Source: Anastatus disparis (lineage: Eukaryota; Arthropoda; Insecta; Hymenoptera; Eupelmidae). Taken from it: a DNA stretch of 64,000 nt. A program made the position numbers and the translations under genes. Where the stretch lies: NCBI GenBank assembly GCA_017163975.1, contig JAFFSR010000240.1, forward strand, positions 1,612,001 through 1,676,000, in the 5' to 3' direction. This document shows positions 10,091-21,219 of the stretch, one piece after another. The first letter of the stretch is position 1, and each line of letters starts with the position of its first letter. Below the pieces are notes generated by a model that was not told the DNA's origin, ran no database searches, and was given only the letters and a program-made list of their open reading frames with translations.

Positions 10091-12723
10091 ACATGCGTGC
10101 CACTGCTAAAATAAACTATTCTTATATTTACTTGTAAAAAGATTTATTTTATTTTTTATTAATATTTTATTTTAAATAAAACTACGACAATATTAAATTG
10201 TTTTTTAATGTAAAATATTAAATTTTTCTGTATAATGATTTTGATGTTTGGTCAATAAATTTAATTTGCTTATCATCTCGATGATAGCTATACGTAACAC
10301 ATATATAAGTAATAGATTGAAAGATTATATACGTTTTTCTAATAAGTTAGTACATATGAGTACAGCTTAATGTTGAAACATTATTATATAATAGAGATAA
10401 ATAAGATGTTCATCATACTTTGTCAATTTAAAAATACTAAACGCAGTAGAATATTAAATAAAACATTAAAACGTTTTTTATTAACTTATACCAACAGTAA
10501 CACAATATTAAGTTGTGAAAAAATATGAAAATTAGCTATTTATATAAATACAGTTTTTGATTTTGAAAAGATTAATAAATTTGGTATATTCTAATTTTTA
10601 TAATCATTTGTTTTCGTTATTTTTTTTTTTTTTTTAGAATCATTTCCATTATAACGTTAAGAAAATAATATTCGAATATATATATGTTAATTAGTATATT
10701 CATAATTGAAACCTTATAATTTACAGATAAAGGTATACCATTCCGTTTTGCATTAGCAACAACTACATTAGCACAACGCCTATTGAAGAACACGAAAGAT
10801 TATGTTACACGTTGTGCAAGTGTATATTTCTATGTAATTTAATTAATGTTAATTATACTCTATTCGATTTAGTTCTGCACAGAAGAGAAAACTATTTATT
10901 TTGCACGTTATTAGAAAGCTTTATGATAATTTAAATAAAAAATTTATGTTTAAATAAATAAAATCTTTAAATATTGTATAAAAATTTGCAACTTTTATAT
11001 GTTAGAATAAATGCTTATATATTTTCTTTATATTTTGTTGATATTTTTTTTACAATTATACTTTCATTTAAAATTTTTAGAAAAAGGTTAAGCTACTTTT
11101 ACATTATTAATAGTACAGTTAATTAATAGTATAAAAATATTAAACAGTATGTTTCTAAAAAGTATATATACTTATCATTTTAAAATAAAATGTATTACTC
11201 AAGTTGATTATTTTCTACTTAATATATGTAAATTTTCATTTTATGCATAAGTATTCATGGATAAATAAAAAAAATTTTATTCCGTTTCCAATTCATAAAT
11301 TCTATTTTAAGTAAAATTTTAACTGAAAGGTACAAACTACTTTGGTTTAATAATGCAATAAGTACCTTGTTCTGCTTGTCGAAGAACTTGTTCTTGAGAA
11401 TATAGATGAATTTTGAGATAGAATTTATCCCATTCATTCTTTACAAAATTCATATTACTTTTATGGCTGATTATTTTCTATTTTTTCATTATTTTTTAGG
11501 AATTTTTAAATTATTATACTATTATACGCAAATATATTTGTTTAAATTTATAATATTAATAGGGTTTAAAGAAAATAAGGATTTTGCATTTAGTTCTAAA
11601 TAGCAACATCTAATATGTATATTATGCATGTCCAAAGGAAACTCGGCATTGAATACGTGTCCACGCTTAATACCTCAAATTTAATTTGTGAATTTAAAAT
11701 TATTTTAGACTTGTTTTATTATTTTTAATTTATTATTACAAATTCTCAGTTTTTTTACAAATAATATTTTTTTGAAAATTTTTATTCCTGCTTTGTTAAA
11801 AATTTTATTGGATTACTTGAAAAAAAGTAATAAAAATCAAAATTTTTAGAACAATTTTTTTTAAAAATTCTTCGAGAATTTTTCTAAAAATATAGGAAAT
11901 GTTATTAAAAAGCCATGAAATTCTGAACTGATTCGTTCGCAAAGACCAAAGCACGTAGGTATACGAGCTTAAACTGCTCGAAAAGAAGAGAGTATCGGTT
12001 CAACTCCAGAATTTCGAAGAAGCGAAAAGTCTGCTCTATGGTCCTGGAATGGCAAATTAATCGAAAATCGATGTAAGTTTAAAAAATTTACAATTTTTCC
12101 CGATCATCTAATTAAACGCGAAATTTAAACATGAAACTCTTGGCTCTCAAAAGAATTTTATCAACTCTTTATTTTGTAATTAAAGTAATTTTTATTTTTA
12201 AAAATTTATTTATTTTTACACAAAATAACGTAACTTTTTTGAAATTTTTCTTTTGAATTATTTGTAAATTCTCGGCATTGCACAAAGCTTAAATATCTTA
12301 CAAAAAGAATCATATAGATACAATAAAGTTAAATAAATGTTCATAAAATAATCCCTGAAAGAATTAAAAAATTTTTGAATATTCAATATTTGTATTATAA
12401 AATAAATAATAATATCCAAGTGTTCTAAACAACAATGCAATTTCACTTTCGAACATTGTACTCCTTTCTGCTGCAGAAAGTTTTCGAACCGAAGTTTCAA
12501 ATGCATTAACCAACAAGTGATAATAAATTGTATTGTTAAACAACAAAATGTTGTGTAAACATTACAAAAGTTCGCCTAATTACTTAGACAGCAATTATTC
12601 ATGAAAACATCAGAATATCAATGTGACTATAGAGTTATAATATTTTATAAGAATAAATCTTTCAATGTTTTAAATGAAATTAATGAAAACGAATAAAATT
12701 TATATTAACACATTAACATCTAT
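10091..12723. other. AT-rich intergenic DNA without assignable features
   Basis: Long A/T tracts with scattered chance frames, such as 11255-11437 and 12258-12546. A slightly less AT-rich patch at 11930-12060 shows no open frame longer than chance. I see nothing supportable here. Confidence 0.5.
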
Positions 12724-12930
12724 GAGGTTGTCAGTGGCTCACTCGGTAGAGTGTTGAATTTGTATTTTCGAGGACTCGAGTTCGAATCCCGCTCTTGATG
12801 CCTGATTGATACAAGCACCACTGTATACGATATATGTGCTTTGTTCTCAAACACACTGAAATGACTTCCGTCGCTAATTAGCATCGTGATGATAGCATTA
12901 ATACAGCGACGTTAAATGAATTTAAAAAAA
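12724..12930 (+). mobile_element. tRNA-derived SINE, copy 1
   Basis: A near-complete copy of the window's SINE family. The tRNA-like head has an A-box-like TGGCTCACTCGGTAGAG and a B-box-like GAGTTCGAATCCC. The tRNA-unrelated body (ACAAGCACCACTGTA…, TGTGCTTTGTTC, CTAATTAGCATCG) is followed by the family tail GACGTTAAAT and an A-rich end. Such elements are transcribed by RNA polymerase III and moved by LINE machinery. This copy has diverged in the anticodon region. Confidence 0.88.
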
Positions 12931-13065
12931 TATAAAGCTAGTTTATTATTATCATTTTTTTTCTCTCAAATTTTTCATTTTATAAATTTGATTAATTGAA
13001 AAGCAATTATGAGAATCAAAATAAAGTGTCTACCAAACACAGAATAAAATAAAAAATTACTTTAA

Positions 13066-13270
13066 GGCGACTTCGGATTTTAGGTTAGGTTTTATTTTTG
13101 AGTTTACAAATTACTCTTTCAATATGTAAAATTTTTCAGATTTTTTAATTTTCCACCATTCTACGGATTATAATAAATGGTGGAAAATTAAAAAAATCAA
13201 AAAATTTTAGAAACTGAAAGAGTAATTTGTAAACTACAAAATGAAATCGAACCGAACTTCCGTAGTCGCC
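13066..13270. mobile_element. TTAA-flanked MITE, family 2 (GGCGACT ends)
   Basis: A 205 bp palindromic element starting GGCGACTTCGGA and ending …TCCGTAGTCGCC, flanked by TTAA (13062-13065 and 13271-13274). The arms pair nearly end to end around a loop at 13158-13178. A second copy lies at 27487-27692. There is no ORF. The TTAA duplication suggests mobilisation by a piggyBac-type transposase, but the ends differ from family 1. Confidence 0.88.
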
Positions 13271-13325
13271 TTAAATAGTATTGAAAAAAATTAAAAAAAG
13301 AAAAAATTGTTATTGCATACACAGG

Positions 13326-13366
13326 TACCCTTGTAGAAATCGTCACCAATTTTTCGCCAACCGTTG
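13326..13366. repeat. Terminal fragment of the CCCTGGTAG MITE family
   Basis: The stretch TACCCTTGTAGAAATCG and the following CACCAATTTTTCGCCAACCG match, with a few changes, the inverse complement of the right end of the complete element at 20305-20440. I do not find the opposite end nearby, so this is a truncated or decayed copy. Confidence 0.65.
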
Positions 13367-15124
13367 AATCAAAATCAGATCATAAACTGTGTGTTTTAAT
13401 TACAAAGAATATTTGTCATTCAATTACACGCAATCGGTGTATTTCCCATAAATTTACAATAAACACACAATTTTGTACTGCGTAGAATAGTCAGAGAATG
13501 ATCATGCATTATATTTGACCTTATATAGTACTCCTGACTGCCGGTATTGGCAGAATAATTATTAAATAAATAAGTAGTTGTGTGAATAATTATAAATGAT
13601 ACGCAATATTATTTATCTTCGTTGAATTTCATAGAGTAAAATTAATAAAATTTTATTTTTCTTAAACATTTAATTCGATATCATCATTTTTATTGTTTAA
13701 ATATCTTAATAATTAAATAAAAAAATTTTATAGCAATCAACACTGACACTTTGATTTCTCATTCTTTATATTTTGTATTCTGTTAAACGTTTTCTAAAGT
13801 ACGTTCACCTCATAATACGTGCTCGCTACCGTTTACTTTTCGATAGTTTAAAATTTCAAAAATCACCTGCAGTACTTCGCAATCCTGCATACGATACATA
13901 TTATACCATATTTTTTTTCTCAAACGTACATCCAGATCTAAGCTTGTATAAAAATTACAAGCCAGATGCTTTTTTCAGGTGCAATATATAAAGTCGTATA
14001 GTTTGGTACTGGAATGAAAAAACATCGAAGATCGTGATGTTCACTAGTTGAAATTCAAGTGAATACGTGCAATTTTTCCTTATAGATGAGACGAGAATTC
14101 GATTTAGAATGTTTTTCCAAACCAGTTTGTTATTGATAAAGAATGAGCGTTATAGTTTTACAAGTGTTCTTTTCTTTTTGAAAATGTTGAAAAAGGAAAT
14201 CTTTAATATCAAATAATTGAATTACAAAAATAAATTATATGGAACATAGTATTCCGATGGATTTAAAAAATTATAATTTATCATAAAATCAAATTTTATG
14301 AAGTTACAACAAAATTTTAAGTTTTATTAAAATTTTTAAAAATATTTTAAAAATGCCTTTAATAGAATAATTTAATAATTTTTCAAAAGAAACAATAATG
14401 TCTTTATATTTATCTTAATATATAATCTACATTAACTGTAATTGTTAAAAATTATATAACAAGGAAATTTAACCATAATTTCATGACAATTATCACCAAT
14501 TTACAAAAGAAAAATTTTTAATTTAAAGAATTAAACAGTCTTTATTAATCCAGTGTAATAAATAATTAAATTTTATTATATTAAGAATATCACTCGAGTT
14601 CGTTTATTTACTTTTTCTTATTAATTTAATTAGTACGAACAAAAAATAATCAAACAAAACTGTATATAAATAAACATATAAAACAAGAAAGTTTTTTGTT
14701 TATTCAAGTTTGTGAAACCTGATATAGACGAACGGCAAATCAATCGTATTTTTCCGCAGAACAAACTTTTGTCTTTTTTTTCAGTAAGAGTTTTGTCGCA
14801 CTCAAAGCTTAACCACACAAACTTTTACCAAACCGAGTGTGACGATAAAAAATTCAATGACAAATAAAAAGCTTCAGTATACAAAAAAAAAGGGATGCAA
14901 TGAAAACTACTATTTGAATTTTTGTTAAATAAAAGAGAACCCAAAGGATTCTGTTTTACAAATAGAAATAGACTTTATTACTTGTTGAGTTTCAGATTAT
15001 AGGTCATTTGTGTTAGATTGATTTTTTTAAATGAAATTGACATGATTCTTAAAATTGTATTAGTTATTATAAGAAAATACTGTTCAATAAAAATATTAAA
15101 TAAAAAAAAATAAAATTTACAAGT
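13367..15124. other. AT-rich intergenic DNA without assignable features
   Basis: A/T-rich with several short chance frames, such as 13773-13991 and 14630-14818. There is no conserved motif, splice-consistent exon or repeat boundary that I can support. Confidence 0.5.
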
Positions 15125-15299
15125 GAGGTCTTCCATGGCTCACTCGGTAGAGCAATAAATTCGCAACCTGAGGGCTCGAGTTCAAATCCCGCTCTTGGCC
15201 TATTTATGCAAGCACCGCTGTACGTTACAGGTGCTTTATTCACAAATACACAGAAACCCCCGTAACTAATTAGCATCACAACAATGGCATAAATTTTAT
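15125..15299 (+). mobile_element. tRNA-derived SINE, copy 2 (3' truncated)
   Basis: The head has the A-box-like TGGCTCACTCGGTAGAGC and the B-box-like GAGTTCAAATCCC, and the body continues through CTAATTAGCATC. It stops at GGCATAAATTTTAT, without the GACGTTAAAT tail seen in other copies. A minus-strand open frame across it (15067-15348) is a shadow of the repeat. Confidence 0.85.
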
Positions 15300-16499
15300 A
15301 GAAATTGATTTCTGTGTTCATAAAAAAAATACTGTATTTTGTTATCATTTAACAATACAGATCCATTATTAGTTCAAGAAACACTCTACAAAAGATTTTG
15401 CCTTTAAAACATATTTTCTTAATGATCAATAAAATCATCAAAATTGTTGAAATAGTAATATAAACTATATATATCATAAAATAATATACACTTTTATGAA
15501 AATTAAATTATTTTTTCAACTGCTCTTTTTACCATATTACATCATATTAATATTGGTGTTTAATAAATTTTATTTCATTTTGTATTATAGATAAGGATAC
15601 TTATATCTTTTTGTCCTTTATATGTTATATATCTATATAGATCTGCATGCATTTGTCTTCTTGTATCCACAAGCATAAATTTTTATTGATATTTTACATA
15701 ATTTTTTGATAAATAACATCGTTTTTTTATTTTCCTCCATTTCTGATAAATTTCTATCCATGTAAGTTCATGTTCTTAAAGCATAATGACGTTTACATCA
15801 TTTTCTGATAAAATAAAATCTCTTAGTATTTCAACTGCAATATCATTTGATTCTCATGAGTCTAAATAACTTCAAACTTCGTCTTCTAAATACAAATTAG
15901 GTATGAATATAACTGTGTTTTTCCAGTAATAAAAGTCAAAAAAATACTCAGGTAAGAGATTAGACCGTACACGGTCAAGCAATGCCTCTAACTAGATTTT
16001 TAGTGTATTGTTCAAATCAGGTTAAGAAAATGATATACAAACATTTATTAAGTCTCTAAATTACTCATTTTTGTATTGGTTATATTGTGATTTGTTTGTT
16101 ATAATAAAATATTAACACATTATTAATTCAATAAAACTTCTAATAAAACTTTCAAATTTTTCAATGTTTTAAAATTTTAAAGAATATTTTAAGTATAATA
16201 ATTTAATTTTTTAAGAATATTTTAAAGTTGGATGAATAACATTTATAAAAATTATAAGCTTTTTTTATTCATAAATAAATTACTTTATAAGAATTAAGTA
16301 CAGAACACTTAAAAAGCGTCTTTCGAACCAGACTGTACTGTTAGAATAATGTTGCATAAAGTTTTTATGCATTACAGATTTTAACAAAAATGTACTATGA
16401 AATAATTTAAAATGTTTGTATTTTTATAAATAAAAATAAACTTGTTTTAATTTTAGACAAATTTACACAATAGACCACTTCAATATAATTCTGACTTAA

Positions 16500-16845
16500 A
16501 TTTCTTTGTTTCTTTCAAATGTATGTACGTACTTGGATTTACCCACCTACAGCCACTTGGCCTACTAAGTCATTACACCTTTGTCCATACCTCTTTTTCC
16601 ATACCTTTTTCAATGGTGCAAATACCCTGAGCGGACCTTTTTAACCAGATCTCTACCTCAAGTCGAGAATCTAAATATTTCTACGTTGGGCTCTAGCATC
16701 GCCCAGATCCGTTCATAACCGAAAGTGTTTTATGTATTTATATCACATTCCGTAGACTTAAATACCAAAAACATATTCTCTCACCTCCACAAGACAAGGT
16801 CGGGCTTTTGCTCTGCCTGTAACAGTCGATTCTTTTTTTAGATAA
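16500..16845. other. GC-elevated segment, possible decayed coding or retroelement sequence
   Basis: About 340 bases stand out from the surrounding DNA by balanced composition, with phrases such as CTTGGCCTACTAAGTC, GGGCTCTAGCATCGCCCAG and CACAAGACAAGGTCGGGC. All six frames contain stops, so it is not an intact exon. It could be the remains of a retrotransposon or a long-dead gene. I cannot name it. Confidence 0.4.
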
Positions 16846-17035
16846 AATATTTCATGAACCAATACATGTCTCATACATGGGGACTAAAAAGCAAGAAGTG
16901 TTCAAGGATAATTCCTACCAATCTTACTTCATTTTAAAATTTTGAATATTCATTACCTTATTTTCTGTAGTGACTGAGTATATATATATATATATCATCC
17001 TATATTATATAGTTATATTAAAAATTCAGTTTCAG

Positions 17036-17258
17036 CCCCCCCACTCCCCCCCGCGCCCCCCCACAGCTCCCAATAATGTTTTGTAAGGAATTCCTACAAA
17101 ATAACGTAAAATTGTTTGTAATTCTACGATATTTTGTAACCATTCACTCCCTCTATAGGTCCCCCCGCCCCCCCCCCCACGCCCCCATTCACCCCCGTGC
17201 CCCCGTAGCCCCCTGTATGCCCCCTGCATCACCCCCCACTGCCCCCCCACTCGTGTAA
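17036..17258. repeat. C-rich low-complexity island (G-rich on the minus strand)
   Basis: Two blocks of C runs (17036-17068 and 17161-17250) flank ~90 bases of AT-rich sequence containing the near-palindrome GTAAGGAATTCCTAC. Runs of 5-12 cytosines alternate with single A, T or G. On the minus strand this is a dense set of G-tracts, the pattern expected of G-quadruplex DNA; the plus strand could form i-motifs. It is extreme for a genome this AT-rich. The open frames across it encode only Pro-rich or Gly-rich repeats and are not genes. Confidence 0.85.
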
Positions 17259-17520
17259 TGACTCGTATAACAGTTTATAACTTGCATGCATTATTATGTT
17301 AATTAATATAATGTGGTATATCTAATGAAAACGAAATTATATTTTTAATACTAAAATTTTATTATATAATACTTTGATATTTATACATTAATAAAATTAT
17401 TAATAGATAAAAAAATTTGTTCTTTATATTATTAATTAATGAAACATTTACATGAAGAATAAGTAATTATATTTATAAAACACATGATATATCTGAAAAA
17501 ACAAATAATAATTTAATTAT

Positions 17521-17548
17521 GATTGTTTATTTATATAAATAAACAATC
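17521..17548. repeat. 28-base perfect palindrome inside the left arm
   Basis: GATTGTTTATT followed by its mirror forms a 28 bp perfect palindrome with no loop, 38 bases before the ORF's first ATG. In the right arm the corresponding place reads ACTTTATAAACTAAAC instead, so the palindrome is specific to the ORF side. It could be a dimeric protein-binding site or a replication/hairpin signal. Confidence 0.85.
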
Positions 17549-17585
17549 GAGTTTCCACACCACCTTACATTTCAAACTAGTTATT

Positions 17586-18005
17586 ATGATGAATTGCATT
17601 CATATATTTAATTTAATTGGAAATGATGTTGAAGTAAATGATATTATCGATCAACATTCAATGGATTATTTAAATAATCAAATTGAAAACCACTTAAATT
17701 ATGAAGAAGAATATGAATATTATTTAGAAAGCTTAAATGATAATATTTCAGAGGATACAGAAATTTCTCAATTAAATAATATTATTAATTCATATATTGG
17801 CGGGAATGAAGAAAAAGTTGAATACAATAATTGGAATAAAGTACCAGAATATTATAAATATTACGTTAATAAAATTATAGAATATAAAATTCAAATATGT
17901 GAACCAATAACAGAATATTATATTAATCAAAATTATCAAATTTATTCTAGATATTTATTACGATTAGTTAATATTATTAAGAACATATTTGATCAAAATT
18001 TATAA
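17586..18005 (+). CDS. Unknown acidic protein encoded inside the inverted-repeat element
   Basis: ATG 17586 (or 17589) to TAA 18003-18005 gives 139 residues, beginning MMNCIHIFNLIGNDVEV and ending IKNIFDQNL. The protein is rich in Asn, Ile, Tyr and Glu, and acidic in its first two thirds (EEEYEYYLES, ISEDTEIS). It shows no signal peptide, membrane segment or zinc motif. It is uninterrupted with coherent amphipathic spacing, unlike chance frames in the window, which favours a real gene. The first ~11 codons lie within the left inverted repeat, so the right repeat carries a mirrored start (MMNCIHIFNLI) that hits a stop at once. Codon use is extremely AT-rich. Upstream in-frame codons from 17523 run through the palindrome and are probably untranslated. 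I do not recognise the family. Confidence 0.6.
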   Translation: MMNCIHIFNLIGNDVEVNDIIDQHSMDYLNNQIENHLNYEEEYEYYLESLNDNISEDTEISQLNNIINSYIGGNEEKVEYNNWNKVPEYYKYYVNKIIEYKIQICEPITEYYINQNYQIYSRYLLRLVNIIKNIFDQNL

Positions 18006-18867
18006 AAGTAAGTAATAAAAAGTAAGTTTAATATTTCAAAATTATTTTATTTTATATATATACAAATTAAAATCATTAAAATAATATAATGATTTAATGA
18101 TCTTATGAATATTAATAATAATTACATCACTTATTTTTGAATATTAAAGTAAACAAATTTTTAAATTTTAGTATAAAATATTGATATATCTTAAAAAATG
18201 TAAAAATAAGTCAAAAAGATATCAAAAAGGAATTATATCAAAATAATCCTATAAATCTTAAGACATAAATAAACATTATGATATATCAAATATAATACTA
18301 ATAAAATTTTTATACCAAATAATTATTTAAAAATTTTTATATAGTTTTAAATTGATTATAATTTTGATCATTAATATCATTTAATTAATAATAAGTTATT
18401 TTTTCACTTATATATTGTACGATATCACTATTTTTTTATTCATATTCAATACATAAAATAAATTATATTATAAATGTATAACTAATCTATGTAATATTAT
18501 CTATAAAATAAAGTGGTTTTTAGGGCTCCTGGCGAGGGTTTCCACTAATCAAAAAATCTAACGCGCCGTAACGTTACCTCTATATTTCACACAGTTAAAA
18601 TATATTAGTTAAATTAAAATCTATATTTAAATATTGAAAAATTTATACAATTAAATTAAATATATGAATGCAATTCATCATAATAACTAGTTTGAAATGT
18701 AAGGTGGTGTGGAAACTCGTTTAGTTTATAAAGTATAAACAATCATAATTAAATTATTATTTGTTTTTCAGATATATCATGTGATTTATAAATGATTAAT
18801 TTTTCTTTTATTGGTAAAATATAATATGTAAGATATGCATAATCACCAATGGGGGTTGGCGAGCAGA

Positions 18868-18952
18868 GCGAGCAGGGGGGTACCCCCCTAGTATATATAT
18901 GTATATTTGTGTATGTATGCGCGTGCGCACACATACGCATACGCACACCATA
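18868..18952. repeat. G6/C6 palindrome followed by alternating purine-pyrimidine tract
   Basis: A 16-base perfect palindrome of G-runs and C-runs around TA (18874-18889) is followed by TATATATATG, GTGTATGTATGCGCGTGCGC and ACACATACGCATACGCACAC. The alternating purine-pyrimidine tract is a classic Z-DNA-prone pattern and is also partly self-complementary. No gene covers it. Confidence 0.75.
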
Positions 18953-18959
18953 AACACCA

Positions 18960-20300
18960 TGGGCTTACGGAAAAAGGATCTTTTTAGCTATCTATGATTC
19001 CAAACATTGTAGCTGCATAACAGGAAAAAGGGGGGCTACATATGTAGAGGAAAATTTTCTTTCTATGTAGTAGTGTCCTTATGCTTTATAGGAAGACTAG
19101 AAGGAGGCATTTGGTTTTCTAACCACATCAGTTGCATTTTTGCAATAAAACTTAACTTTTACTTTTATACTATTTTAAAAAAGCTTACTTGGAGTAAATT
19201 GAGTTTGTGAATTCAAGGGATTTTATTATACATTACATTATAACGTAAGTCATTATGAAACGTAAATAATTTAAACTAATAATTAGTAAGATACATGTTT
19301 ATTGCATAGTCTGTATATTAACTTAAACTTAAGTTACATGTGGTATATATCTAATTGTTGTTATTCTGTATGGAAATACTTTATTTCTATAACAATTTCA
19401 GATCTTTTGGGGGTCGAAAATTATTGATCCAAAACAGCCAATGTAAATGTATAGTGAATTTCCTTCATTTAAAGGATGCTGACGTTTCGGGGATTATTAG
19501 ACGCCTATTTTTAGAGAATAAAGCTTATCTTAATATTCAGACAATTTTCTGAATTAATAAATGTTTTTAAAAATATGAAACTGACTATCAAAAAATATAA
19601 AAAAATTTTGAAATAAATTTGATAAGTTTGATGTTAATATTTGATCAGAATAGTTACATATCGATTACAAAGTAGATACTGTTAAAATGGCTGTATTAAA
19701 AAGCAAAATATCATTTCTAATAACCTCAACACTTATCAATGAAAATTGCTGTCAACAATTTTTTATTTTTGTTAAACGGAATCATAATATTTGAAATAAA
19801 TGTGAACGAAAAAAATCTGAACAGTGAAGGAAATGTTATTGAAGTAATTTTTAATTTTTCCAAATCTTAATCATTATTTTTTAATCAAAAGATAGTGTAG
19901 TATTTTTTAATATACAATTTAGAAAATTGTGAAAGTAAATATATATTAACTCAAAGGGTTATTATTCACTTGAATAATATTATAATATTTAAAAATTAAA
20001 AATTATATTAACTTTCGAGTTTTATAAAATATCGGCTTCATACTCATTTAAAAAATTATAATACACAAATTAGCTTGGAGCGATAGTTTTATTTATAAAT
20101 CATATTTAACGTGTAAAATTTTTTTTATTATTGTAAATTACAAATTATTATAAACTTATATTTACACTATATATACTTATATTTTGTTTATTGTTAGCAG
20201 AAAACAAAACATCGACGTTAATCTTTTCGACCAATCACACACCGCACAAAGTCAATAATTAAACATATTAATTTTTTATAAAGAGATCATTTGTTCTTAT
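18960..20300. other. AT-rich intergenic DNA without assignable features
   Basis: Apart from a short chance frame at 19355-19552, whose peptide fits no family, I see only AT-rich sequence. There are no paired repeat ends, SINE boxes or convincing splice-bounded exons. Confidence 0.5.
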
Positions 20301-20304
20301 ATTA

Positions 20305-20440
20305 CCCTGGTAGAAATTTCACCAATAAAAATGCTGTATCTGTTACTCGTTCACTAATCTAAAAAGTTATAGGTTATGGCCGTGTTTTTAATTAATACTC
20401 GCAACGATTGGCCAAAAATTGGTGACGATTTCTACCAGGG
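20305..20440. mobile_element. TA-flanked MITE with CCCTGGTAGAAAT ends
   Basis: A 136 bp element with terminal inverted repeats CCCTGGTAGAAATTTCACC and the mirror GGTGACGATTTCTACCAGGG, flanked by TA on each side (20303-20304 and 20441-20442). The TA target suggests the Tc1/mariner group. A fragment of the same family is at 13326-13366. It lies upstream of the membrane-protein gene starting at 21220 and may be near its promoter or 5' UTR. Confidence 0.85.
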
Positions 20441-21219
20441 TAGTAAAATGTATAATAAAAAATAAACGGTTTCACATCATTTAAATCATTTATGTATTAA
20501 TTAAAACATGATTTAGTGGGGTAGTAAATAGTATTTATTCCTACGCCAACAGTAATGGCCACTTTATTAACTTAAAAAGCGGGCCTAAAATAAGATATAA
20601 CTGACTTCTAAAATTTTAACAAAAATAAAGTACTTTATTCCCGCTAAATTAAAAACTTATTAAATTTTTAGATCACAAAACAGGAATGCTTAACTGCGAC
20701 TGTATTCCGCGTTTTTAGGGTATTTCAGATAGTATACGAAAAACAGGTTCTATATAGTACGTTTTAAATAAGTGACGGTATTTGTAAATTTACTTCCTAT
20801 CCCTTGTTTTAAAAATACTCAGACGAGTAGATGTAATATACGTACTGAGGCCGTTAAAAACACTACTAGTATAGTAATTTGACTGACTTTTTGATTTTAG
20901 TATAAGATTTTATGATACTCCGGTTTTTCCGTGGATCGCAAAATTTACCCTCGGCAGAAATATGCGACTTTGCTTCTTCATTGCATAATGTACTATTGTC
21001 TATCTAGCGGTTATTACTTAAAATTTTCAAGTGAATATAGCTTATCTTTTTTAATATCATTTTACACATACTTTACAATTAAAAATGATTTTAAAAAATA
21101 ATTTTTATACAATAAAGTAATTACATAAAATATTAGAACTAAGGCTAAATGTTTATTTTTTTATAATGTAAAAACATAAATGAAATTATTTTTATTATAG
21201 GTCTAAAAAAACTGTTAAA

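Larger units (their letters stand above)
17473..18790. mobile_element. Unclassified element: ~145 bp inverted repeats enclosing one AT-rich ORF
   Basis: Arms at 17473-17619 and 18650-18790 are inverse copies of high identity, including CACATGATATATCTGAAAAA, GAGTTTCCACACCACCTTAC and ATTTCAAACTAGTTATTATG. The spacer holds a 139-codon ORF (17586-18005) and a GC-rich tract (18512-18560: GGCTCCTGGCGAGGGTTTCC). The left arm carries a 28-base perfect palindrome that the right arm lacks. No clear TSD can be read because the outer edges fade into AT-rich DNA. It could be a non-autonomous DNA transposon, a virus-derived fragment or an inverted gene duplication; no family matched. Confidence 0.75.

Noticed and set aside
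12724..12800. Functional tRNA gene reading of the SINE heads
   Set aside because: Box-like motifs are present, but the anticodon and acceptor stems do not fold well, and each head is followed by the shared SINE body and tail.
15067..15348. 93-codon minus-strand frame
   Set aside because: A shadow across a SINE copy. The same applies to 33766-33948 and 53996-54193.
17032..17258. Overlapping Gly-rich and Pro-rich frames on both strands
   Set aside because: They are direct translations of the C/G-run island and not proteins.
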